A DNA stretch of 64,000 nucleotides from an uncultured Erythrobacter sp. (GTDB lineage: Bacteria; Pseudomonadota; Alphaproteobacteria; Sphingomonadales; Sphingomonadaceae): NCBI GenBank assembly GCA_947498065.1, contig CANMIS010000005.1, forward strand, positions 1-64,000, in the 5' to 3' direction. The number at the start of each line of letters is the position of its first letter. Position 1 is the first letter of the stretch. The position numbers and the translations under genes were made by a program. The notes beneath the pieces are model-generated. The model did not search any database. It was not told the DNA's origin and saw nothing but the letters and a program-made list of their open reading frames with translations. Shown here one piece after another: positions 34,471 through 42,115 of the stretch.

Positions 34471-35209
34471 AGCCGTTTATCTCGTCGCCGGTGCCAGCTC
34501 TGGCATGGGGCGCGCGGCCGCCTTGCACCTCGGCAAAATGGGCGGACGCGTCGTTGTTGCGGCGCGGCGCAAGGCGGCCTGCGCGGAGGTTGCGGATCAG
34601 ATCGATGCCGACGGCGGATCAGCCTTCGTGCAGCAGTTCGATGGCACAGACCCGCAAAGCGTGGCGAACCTCATCAAGTGGATCCGCGAGGAATTCGGGA
34701 GGCTCGACGGCGCGTTCAACAACCTTGGCGATACAGTTGGCGAGGGGCCGTTGCACGAGATGACGCAGGACCGCTGGCGCGCGAGCCTGGCGGTTAATCT
34801 CGATTCCGTTTTTCACCTGATGCGCGCGGAAATCCCGCTGATGCTGGAGAATGGCGGCGGGGCAATCGTCAACAACAGCTCCACCGGAGGCCTTCGCGGT
34901 ACGCGGGGTCTATCGGATTATTCCGCGGCGAAATGGGGCCTGATCGGGCTCACCAAATCGGCCGCGATTGAATATGCGGCGCAGGGCCTCAGGATCAATG
35001 CAATCGCGCCGGGCATCACTGAAACCGAGAAATTCAAAGAGTTTCAGCAGAATATGCCAGAGCTGTTTGAAACGCTTAAGACGGAAATCCCCATCGATCG
35101 GTTTGGCGCGATGGAGGAAATCGCCGAGACGGTTGGCTGGTTGATGCACAAGGCGCCCGGCTATCTCAACGGGACTGTGATCCCGATAGATGGCGCGCGC
35201 ACGGCGTAA
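34463..35209 (+). CDS. Short-chain dehydrogenase/reductase (2)
   Basis: 248 aa, classical SDR. VAGASSGMGRAAALHLGKMG with a basic cluster after beta2 (AARRK), which favours NADP. N-N-L-G (instead of NNAG) at GAFNNLGDTVG, Ser in NNSSTGG and YSAAK active site. C-terminal APGITETEKF and GTVIPIDGA segments are typical of FabG-like enzymes. The start at 34463 overlaps the stop of the preceding gene. Last gene of the operon; converges with the ALDH gene at 35235. Confidence 0.88.
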   Translation: MSEAVYLVAGASSGMGRAAALHLGKMGGRVVVAARRKAACAEVADQIDADGGSAFVQQFDGTDPQSVANLIKWIREEFGRLDGAFNNLGDTVGEGPLHEMTQDRWRASLAVNLDSVFHLMRAEIPLMLENGGGAIVNNSSTGGLRGTRGLSDYSAAKWGLIGLTKSAAIEYAAQGLRINAIAPGITETEKFKEFQQNMPELFETLKTEIPIDRFGAMEEIAETVGWLMHKAPGYLNGTVIPIDGARTA

Positions 35210-35234
35210 ACGCCCCGGCGAAAACGGTGCGGGA

Positions 35235-36749
35235 TCAGTGGATCGCGCAGACGGTCTTTAGCTCGAGATAGTTTTCAAGCGCCGCCTGCCCGCTGTCGCG
35301 GCCCCAGCCTGATTGCTTCATCCCGCCAATCGGCAGCGAAGCGTCATACATGGCGTGGCCATTGATCCACACGGTCCCGGCGCGCAGCGCATTGGCAAAG
35401 CGCAGGCCGTTGGAGAGCGACTCGCTCCAGACACCTGCGGCGAGGCCATATTCACTGTCATTGGCGGCGCTGATAACTTCGTCCGCATCATCAAAGGCGC
35501 TTGCGACGAGCACAGGGCCGAACACTTCTTCGCGCACTATCTGCATGTCGGCCTTCACATCGGTCAGCACGGTTGGCGCGACGAATGTGCCATTCGGGCC
35601 AGCCGCATCGCCGCCGCACAGAATACTCGCGCCGTCGCCTTTCCCGCTATCGATATATTCGCACACTTTGCTGGAGTGCTCGCGTGAAACGAGCGGACCC
35701 ATCTGAGTGGCTTGATCGAGGCCATGGCCCATTTTGATACCTTGGGCGATCTCGGCAATGCCCTGCGTCACTCGGTCAAACAAAGAACTGTGACAATAGA
35801 GCCGAGAGCCCGCGATGCAGACCTGCCCGCCGTTAAAGAAAATCGCATTGGCCGCGCCCTGAATTGCCGCATCGACATCGGCATCATCCATAATGATGAC
35901 TGGCGACTTACCACCCAGCTCTAAAGTGACTTTTTTGAGGTTGCCCTGCGCTGCATCCAGAATGCGGCGTCCGGTGGCGGTTGAGCCGGTGAAGGCGATC
36001 TTGTCGACTTGGCTGTGCTCGGCCAGCGCTTGGCCGGCCTCTGCACCGTAGCCGCAAACCAGATTGATCACGCCATCGGGCAGGCCAGCCTCAGCCATAA
36101 GCTCGACCAGCCTAACCGCGGTTAAAGAGGTGTTCTCCGCAGGCTTTAGAACCAGCGTGCAACCAGCGGCCAGCGCCGGGGCCAATTTCATCGCGGTCAA
36201 AACCAGCGGCGAGTTCCACGGCACAATTGCGCCGACCACGCCGATTGGCTCCTTTTGCGTGTAGGCGAAGACCTCTTTGCCTTCCGGCTGATAATTGATC
36301 GAGGTCGGGATCGTTGACCCTTCGATCTTGGTCGCGAGGCCAGAGAAATAGCGGAACTGATTGACCGCGCCCGGAATCTCGGCCCAGCGGCCAACATACA
36401 GCGCCTTACCTTGGTCGAGCGTTTCCAGCTCAGCGAGCTCGTCAATGTTCTCTTCAATAAGGTCGGCAATCCGCCACAGGATCTTGGAGCGCTCCATCGG
36501 GATCATCTTTGACCATCGCCCATCATCAAATGCCGCTCGCGCTGCTGTCACCGCTTGATCAACGTCCACTTTGTTTGAACGGGGCAGCAATCCGATGCAT
36601 TCGCCGGTTGCCGGGTCCAATGTCTCAAACGTATCGCCTGACTGGCTGGCTTGCCATGCGCCGCCCACAAAGTTGCGATGTTCGCGCCGATCCAGAAACG
36701 CCTGAGCGGCCTGATTTGGTTTGGGTGTCTCAAATGCAAGATCAGTCAT
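35235..36749 (-). CDS. Aldehyde dehydrogenase (2)
   Basis: 504 aa. Catalytic Cys311 in FFNGGQVCIAGSRLY, general base Glu277 in TLELGGKSPVI, Asn in VPWNSP, nucleotide loop FTGSTATGRR and EEVFGPVL. The motifs fit the phenylacetaldehyde/ALDH2-like NAD-dependent group. It is a single-gene unit, divergent from the TonB receptor at 36992 across a 242-bp region. It is only distantly like the ALDH at 17127-18605. Confidence 0.92.
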   Translation of the reverse strand: MTDLAFETPKPNQAAQAFLDRREHRNFVGGAWQASQSGDTFETLDPATGECIGLLPRSNKVDVDQAVTAARAAFDDGRWSKMIPMERSKILWRIADLIEENIDELAELETLDQGKALYVGRWAEIPGAVNQFRYFSGLATKIEGSTIPTSINYQPEGKEVFAYTQKEPIGVVGAIVPWNSPLVLTAMKLAPALAAGCTLVLKPAENTSLTAVRLVELMAEAGLPDGVINLVCGYGAEAGQALAEHSQVDKIAFTGSTATGRRILDAAQGNLKKVTLELGGKSPVIIMDDADVDAAIQGAANAIFFNGGQVCIAGSRLYCHSSLFDRVTQGIAEIAQGIKMGHGLDQATQMGPLVSREHSSKVCEYIDSGKGDGASILCGGDAAGPNGTFVAPTVLTDVKADMQIVREEVFGPVLVASAFDDADEVISAANDSEYGLAAGVWSESLSNGLRFANALRAGTVWINGHAMYDASLPIGGMKQSGWGRDSGQAALENYLELKTVCAIH

Positions 36750-36876
36750 ATCGGATCATCGGTCCCTGTGCGCGCTAATGGTGATGCCTAGATAGGTGAG
36801 CGTCATTTCTTTGCGCGATCTATCTGGGCGTTTTTCACCGATCTGTGGATAGCACAAAGTTAGCCAACCGGAATCC

Positions 36877-36917
36877 GGGGCTGTTTACCCGCCAATCGGA
36901 TAAAAGGGTAAAGCCCC
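36877..36917. promoter_or_regulatory. Inverted repeat upstream of the TonB receptor
   Basis: GGGGCTGTTTACCC (36877-36890) pairs with GGGTAAAGCCCC (36906-36917), a 12-bp stem with a bulge and a 15-nt loop or spacer. It lies 75-115 nt before the receptor ATG at 36992 in the divergent region with the ALDH gene. It could be an operator (TTTACCC-N15-GGGTAAA) or a 5' leader hairpin. Evidence is symmetry only. Confidence 0.5.
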
Positions 36918-36991
36918 TACGTCGGGTTAACGCGCTGCGTAAATCAGAACCCAGATTGCGAAAACCACAATTGTCAGGGGAGTTCTTCCGC

Positions 36992-39448
36992 ATGTCCAAG
37001 GCTTCATTCCAAACCCGTACCATCCGCCGCGTGCTTTCGACCTCCGGTCTTTGCGCTGTCTTTATGGCGGCCGCCACTTCCGGAGCGGCTTCGGCGCAAT
37101 CGGCAGACGAAACTGCTGCTGAAGACGCCGATCAGGGCAATGTCATCATCGTTACCGCGCGTAGCCGGGCGGAGGACATTCAGGATGTTCCACTGGCGAT
37201 CACCGCCTTTACCGAAGAAGATATTGAGCGCCGCGGCCTCCAAGAACTGGACGATGTCGCTCGCTTCACGCCTGGCTTTAGTTTTGAGGATTTCTCCGGC
37301 GGTTTTGCTCAGCCTGTTATTCGCGGCCAAGCAACCTCGCGTGTGACCGCGCTCGAATCGAACGTCTCCACCTTCTTTGACGGCGTCTATATCCCGCGCT
37401 CTTGGGCGGTGGATGTCGGTACAGCAAGCTTGCAGCGGGTTGAAATCGTCAAAGGCCCGCAAAGCGCGCGTTACGGTCGCAACGCCTTCTCTGGTGCGAT
37501 CAACTATGTTCCGCGCAAAGCCTCAATTGAAGACGGCATCTCAGGCGAGATCGAAGGCACTGTCGGCATTGATGAGCGCTATGACGCAAGCTTCTTTCTC
37601 AACTTCTCGGTCAATGAGTGGTTTGCTCTGGCTGGCTCGTACAGCCGCTCTTCCTATGATGGTTCATGGGAAAACTCGCACCCCTTCGCTGACCTCGACA
37701 TTGATGGGCCAAGCACCGAAGGCAATATTGGCGGCTGGGACAACGAGTCGATCTCTGTCTCGGCACTGGTCGAGCTGACCCCGTCGATCAGCATTGAGGC
37801 ATCATACAATTACTTCGACGTGCAGAACGAAGCACGCGCCTCACGCTATATTGCTGATAGCGTCGGCGGTATTCTTGATCCAAATGACGTCAGCGCAACC
37901 GATAATGGTCTGCGCGCCATCACCAATTGCGGCGCCACTAGGTTCTTTGCATTCAGCCCGCTGATCTGCGGCGAATTCCCAGAGCCGGCGGAGACAGCGA
38001 TTGTTGATCCGCGCAGCTTCGCAACCGATGCGCAAACCGGTATTTTCCGGGCTGCGATCAATGCAGAAGTCACCGATAATCTCGACTTCAGCTACGTCTT
38101 CGCTAACATCAATGGTGACGTGAACATCGGCACCAGCGGCGAGCCGGATCCGATCAATTGCGGTACGCTGGTTGGACCAGCCGGTGGCTTCGCGCCGCTC
38201 TGTAACTTCCAGCAAACCCCGGTTGGCGACATTGATTATGACACGCATGAAGCGCGTCTGACCTTTGACAATGGCACGATCCGCGCGGCTGTGGGCGGGT
38301 TCTTGTCCGATGGCCTGGACCGCAACCGGTTCTCCAGCCTCAACATTGCGCCGATTACTGATGCCGCCAACTTTGCCCCTCTGATCGGCACGCCGGTACC
38401 AAACTTCAGCTTTGATCCAGGCCCGTTCAACATCCTGCTTGCGAATGAGGAAACCGAGACAGAAGTTATCTCCGTGTTTGGTGAGCTGTACTGGACCTCC
38501 AGCGATGGCCGGCTGACCGTAGGCGCAGAAGGGCGCTATTCAGAGACTGAGATCACCGCGACCGACAATCGCCGCGGCGTAACGCTCAATGAGACCTTCA
38601 AGGAGTTCACCCCGCGCTTCACCGTCGACTATGAATTGAACCCAGACGTACTGCTGTTCGGTACGGTCGCTCGCGGCGCGAAAGCGGGCGGTTTCAACGT
38701 TACCGCTGGCCGGGTCGAGGACACGGTTTTTGATCCAGAGGAAAACTGGACCTACGAGCTTGGTGTGAAGAGCAGCCTGATGAATGGCGATCTGACCCTC
38801 AACGCCTCGATCTTCTACACCGATTGGTCCGACATTCAGATCAACGCGGCGGACGAGGATCCCAACGATCCGAACAATCCGAACGTGCCATCGATTACGC
38901 TCAACCTGGGTAATGCCGAGGTCTACGGTATCGAGCTTGCGGCGCGCTATCAGGCAACCGATAACCTCAGCCTCGATGCAACCTTTTCGCACAGCGAAGG
39001 CACTTACGGTGACGGTGTATTCGACAGCCGCTTTAGCCGGGGTGCGCCGGGGCTGACGGCTCCATGCGACAACGTGGTTTGCAGCACCGATGGCGACATC
39101 AGCGGCAATGAGATCGAGCGCGCTGCGCCGACTCAGGCTTCGGTTGGCGTCCAGTGGGAAGGCGAGTTTGGTGACAACAACGGATATTACATCCGCACCG
39201 ACGCCAGCTGGCAGAGCGATTTCTTCGCAGACAGCGCCAATCTGGCGATCATCCCAAGCCGTTTCCTGCTCAACGGAAGCGCTGGGGTGAACTTCGATGA
39301 TATCTCGGTCCGCCTCTGGGTCCGCAATGTGCTGGATAAGCGCTACGTCTCCAACGCGTTTGCGGTCTTGCTGCCGTTCGGCAACACCTACGGCACGTTC
39401 TTTGGTGAGCGCCGCTCTGCTGGTGTGACCGCGTCGGTCGAGTTTTAA
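36992..39448 (+). CDS. TonB-dependent outer-membrane receptor (1)
   Basis: 818 aa from ATG 36992; AGGGGAG lies 8-15 nt upstream and a signal peptide follows (MSKASFQTRTIRRVLSTSG..., cleavage after SAASAQ near 38). The GTG frame back to 36845 has no signal and runs through the leader inverted repeat. TonB box NVIIVTARSR near 53-62, plug domain with QDVPLAITAFTEEDI, VTALESNVSTFFDGVYIPR and VEIVKGPQSARYGRNAF, then a 22-strand barrel ending in Phe (ASVEF). Sphingomonad receptors of this type take up catabolic substrates as well as siderophores; the catabolic context favours the former. A terminator follows at 39523. Confidence 0.92.
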   Translation: MSKASFQTRTIRRVLSTSGLCAVFMAAATSGAASAQSADETAAEDADQGNVIIVTARSRAEDIQDVPLAITAFTEEDIERRGLQELDDVARFTPGFSFEDFSGGFAQPVIRGQATSRVTALESNVSTFFDGVYIPRSWAVDVGTASLQRVEIVKGPQSARYGRNAFSGAINYVPRKASIEDGISGEIEGTVGIDERYDASFFLNFSVNEWFALAGSYSRSSYDGSWENSHPFADLDIDGPSTEGNIGGWDNESISVSALVELTPSISIEASYNYFDVQNEARASRYIADSVGGILDPNDVSATDNGLRAITNCGATRFFAFSPLICGEFPEPAETAIVDPRSFATDAQTGIFRAAINAEVTDNLDFSYVFANINGDVNIGTSGEPDPINCGTLVGPAGGFAPLCNFQQTPVGDIDYDTHEARLTFDNGTIRAAVGGFLSDGLDRNRFSSLNIAPITDAANFAPLIGTPVPNFSFDPGPFNILLANEETETEVISVFGELYWTSSDGRLTVGAEGRYSETEITATDNRRGVTLNETFKEFTPRFTVDYELNPDVLLFGTVARGAKAGGFNVTAGRVEDTVFDPEENWTYELGVKSSLMNGDLTLNASIFYTDWSDIQINAADEDPNDPNNPNVPSITLNLGNAEVYGIELAARYQATDNLSLDATFSHSEGTYGDGVFDSRFSRGAPGLTAPCDNVVCSTDGDISGNEIERAAPTQASVGVQWEGEFGDNNGYYIRTDASWQSDFFADSANLAIIPSRFLLNGSAGVNFDDISVRLWVRNVLDKRYVSNAFAVLLPFGNTYGTFFGERRSAGVTASVEF

Positions 39449-39522
39449 TCGGCCCCAATCATCTGGCGGATGGACATGCGCAATATGCTGGTGTCCATCT
39501 GCAACCTTTGAAATAGGTTATG

Positions 39523-39557
39523 TCGGGAGGGGCGAGGAGCTCCTCCCGATTGTTTTT
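39523..39557 (+). terminator. Rho-independent terminator after TonB receptor 1
   Basis: TCGGGAGG (39523-39530) pairs with CCTCCCGA (39542-39549), followed by TTGTTTTT. The loop contains part of a further palindrome (AGGAGCTCCT). It lies 75 nt after the receptor stop and just before the acyl-CoA synthetase start, so the latter may depend on read-through or its own promoter. Confidence 0.75.
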
Positions 39558-39568
39558 GTCTCAAGCGG

Positions 39569-41449
39569 ATGATCCCGATGCGCTACGAAGAAGCTTACCG
39601 CCAAAGCATACAAGACCCTGACGCATTCTGGCTGGATGCCGCACAGGCGCTCGATTGGGATACGTCTCCGCCGCAGGGACTGGGCGAGGATGGCAGCAGC
39701 TGGTTCGCCGGTGGGCATCTCAATCTGTGCCACAACGCCGTGGATAGGCACGTGGAGGCTGGGCGTGGAGATGATGCTGCGCTGATCTATGAAAGCCCCG
39801 TCACCGGAACCAGCCAGACTTACAGCTTTGCGGAACTGCAAAGCGAAATTGCCCGCACGGCCGGAATGCTAGCAGCAGAGGGCGCGAAGACTGGTGACCG
39901 CGTCATCATCTACATGCCGATGATCCCGCAAGCGGTCTTCGCCATGCTGGCCTGCGCGCGCTTAGGCCTGGTGCATTCGGTCGTGTTCGGCGGTTTCTCT
40001 GCGGCAGAGCTCGCCAAGCGGATCGATGATTGCGAACCGGTGATTGTGCTCACTGCATCGTGCGGGATCGAGGGCAGCAAAGTCATCCCTTACAAGCCGA
40101 TCGTCGACGACGCACTCAACCAGGCCTCTGCCAAGGTCTCCGCCGTGATCGTGTGGCAGCGCGAGCAATGCGCAGCGGATCTGACATCACCATGCGATAA
40201 GCACTGGCAGGCGGAGCTCGCCAAGGCTGAGCCAGCAGACTGCGTTTCGCTGCCCTCTGATCATCCGCTCTACATCCTCTACACCTCTGGCACGACCGGT
40301 AAGCCAAAGGGCGTGGTGCGCGAGACGGCTGGCTACGGCGTCGCGCTCGCATGGAGTATGCCGAATATCTACGGCGTCAAACCGGGTGAGGCCTATTGGG
40401 CGGCCTCCGACATCGGATGGGTCGTGGGCCACAGCTACATCGTCTACGGACCGCTGCTGAACGGCAATGCGACCGTCCTGTTTGAGGGCAAGCCAGTGGG
40501 CACGCCCAATGCGGGCATTTTCTGGCGACTGGTGGCGAAGCATCAGGTGTCGATTCTGTTCACCGCGCCCACCGCCATTCGCGCTATTCGCGGGGCGGAC
40601 CCTGCGGGTGAGCTGCTGGCTGAGGCTCAGCCTGACTGTCTGCGCGCGCTGTTCCTCGCAGGCGAGCGCGCTGATCCTGATACGGTTGAATGGGTTGGCG
40701 AGCAGCTCGGTAAGCCGGTGATTGACCATTGGTGGCAGACGGAGCTTGGCTGGCCAGCGCTGGCGACCTGCGCCGGTCTGGGTACAGCGCCTGCTCCGGT
40801 GGGCTCTGCGGGCTATCCCGTCCCTGGCTTTGCGTTTCATGTGCTTGATGAAAGCGGCGTTGCCGTGGGCGCGGATGTGACCGGAAACCTCGCGATTGCC
40901 GAACCCCTGCCGCCGGGCAGCTTCCGCAGCCTGTGGCAAAATGAAGAGGGTTTTCGCGGCTATTTCACCGCGTTCGATGGCTTCTATGCCACCGGCGATG
41001 CGGGCGTGATGGGCAGCGACGGCGCGTACCGCGTGATGGGCCGCACAGACGACATCATCAATGTCGCTGGCCACCGCCTGTCCACTGGCCAGATCGAAGA
41101 AGTTGTCGCGTCCTGCCCCAGCGTGGTCGAATGCGCTGTTATCGGCGGCTCCGATAATTTGAAGGGCGAAGTGCCGGTCGTGTTCTTTGTCGGCGCGAGC
41201 GGTGCCGGTGATGAGGCCGCGGTGACCGGCGAGATCGTCGGCTCCGTCCGTGAGCAGATCAGCCCGATTGCTGCGCCGCGTGATGTCGTCTCTGTCGCGG
41301 CTCTGCCTAAGACACGCTCAGGCAAGATCCTGCGCAATCTGCTGCGCGCGGTGGTGAACGGCGGCGAGATCGTGATCCCGCAGACGATTGAAAATCCCGA
41401 TGTGGTGCAGGCGACGATCGACCGCTTTGAGACCTTCAAGAAGGGCTAG
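39569..41449 (+). CDS. Acyl-CoA synthetase, propionyl-CoA synthetase (PrpE)-like
   Basis: 626 aa (ATG 39569; ATG 39578 is an alternative). ANL-superfamily ligase: N-terminal ACAS_N region (YEEAYRQSIQDPDAFW), P-loop YILYTSGTTGKPKGVVR, WQTELGWPALATC, YATGDAGVMG, GRTDDIINVAGHRLSTGQIEE and catalytic Lys in KTRSGKILR. PrpE-type features: the 'SGTTG.PKGVVRETAGYGVAL' context and lack of the acetyl-CoA-synthetase signature around the acyl pocket. Forms an acyl-CoA from a short carboxylate (propionate or similar) with ATP. Fits release of propionate by the isocitrate-lyase-family enzyme at 10430; that link is inference. Confidence 0.85.
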   Translation: MIPMRYEEAYRQSIQDPDAFWLDAAQALDWDTSPPQGLGEDGSSWFAGGHLNLCHNAVDRHVEAGRGDDAALIYESPVTGTSQTYSFAELQSEIARTAGMLAAEGAKTGDRVIIYMPMIPQAVFAMLACARLGLVHSVVFGGFSAAELAKRIDDCEPVIVLTASCGIEGSKVIPYKPIVDDALNQASAKVSAVIVWQREQCAADLTSPCDKHWQAELAKAEPADCVSLPSDHPLYILYTSGTTGKPKGVVRETAGYGVALAWSMPNIYGVKPGEAYWAASDIGWVVGHSYIVYGPLLNGNATVLFEGKPVGTPNAGIFWRLVAKHQVSILFTAPTAIRAIRGADPAGELLAEAQPDCLRALFLAGERADPDTVEWVGEQLGKPVIDHWWQTELGWPALATCAGLGTAPAPVGSAGYPVPGFAFHVLDESGVAVGADVTGNLAIAEPLPPGSFRSLWQNEEGFRGYFTAFDGFYATGDAGVMGSDGAYRVMGRTDDIINVAGHRLSTGQIEEVVASCPSVVECAVIGGSDNLKGEVPVVFFVGASGAGDEAAVTGEIVGSVREQISPIAAPRDVVSVAALPKTRSGKILRNLLRAVVNGGEIVIPQTIENPDVVQATIDRFETFKKG

Positions 41450-41454
41450 CGGCC

Positions 41455-42075
41455 CTACAGGCTTTGCAGGTGAGCGATGATTTCTGCCTCGCTCACCACG
41501 TCGGCGTATTTCGCCTCCATGTCGAACAGGTTTGCCACATGCGGGTCTTCATGGCGGTCGCCCACCGCCTCGCGCACCACGGTGGTGATGAAACCGTGCG
41601 ACATGGAATCGACGCAGGATGCGCGGATACAGCCGCTGGTCGTCAGGCCGGTTAGGATGACATTGTCGATGCCTAAGCTGGTCAGCGTCGCAGCTAATGA
41701 CGTGCCAAAGAACGCGCTGGGATATTGCTTAGAGATGATCAGCTCGCTGTCCGTCGGCTCCAGCCCGTTGGGCCATGCGCCCATTGGGCTGCCTTTCAGG
41801 AAGTAACGCAGCGGACGCGCCTTTTCATAAAAGCGCCCGCCGTCGATCGCCGATGGGTGATAGACCACATTGGTCAGGATCACCGGAATGCCCGCCGCAT
41901 GGGCCGCCTCTCGCACGCGCAGGGCCGAAGTCAAAGTGTCCTCGACCCCGGCATAGAGATCGCATTCGGGGTCAAAATACCCCTCGACAAAATCCACCAG
42001 CACCAGCGCGGGCTTTTTCCCAAACCCTGCCTTTTGGCCGTAAGCCTTGGCGTAATTGTCGCTGAGCTGTGTCAT
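41455..42075 (-). CDS. Cysteine hydrolase, N-carbamoylsarcosine amidase-like (isochorismatase superfamily)
   Basis: 206 aa from ATG 42075; a longer frame to 42183 overlaps the TonB receptor gene and is rejected. Catalytic triad: Asp28 (LVLVDFVEGYF), Lys116 (IISKQYPSAFFGT) and Cys149 (GLTTSGCIRASCVDSMSHGF), the last matching the signature of N-carbamoylsarcosine amidase and maleamate amidohydrolase (NicF). Hydrolyses a C-N amide, releasing ammonia (and CO2 if a carbamoyl group). It lies 40 nt after TonB receptor 2 in the same direction. Partner of the HyuA/HyuB hydantoinase genes at 46413 in the well-known N-methylhydantoin to sarcosine route; whether that applies here is open. Confidence 0.85.
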   Translation of the reverse strand: MTQLSDNYAKAYGQKAGFGKKPALVLVDFVEGYFDPECDLYAGVEDTLTSALRVREAAHAAGIPVILTNVVYHPSAIDGGRFYEKARPLRYFLKGSPMGAWPNGLEPTDSELIISKQYPSAFFGTSLAATLTSLGIDNVILTGLTTSGCIRASCVDSMSHGFITTVVREAVGDRHEDPHVANLFDMEAKYADVVSEAEIIAHLQSL

Positions 42076-42115
42076 GATGCGGCCTTTGCAAGATGCGGGA
42101 AGCTGAGCGGCATCC

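Noticed and set aside
36845-36991. N-terminal extension of TonB receptor 1 from GTG 36845
   Set aside because: It would place 49 basic residues before the signal peptide and through the inverted repeat. ATG 36992 has both an SD and a signal sequence.
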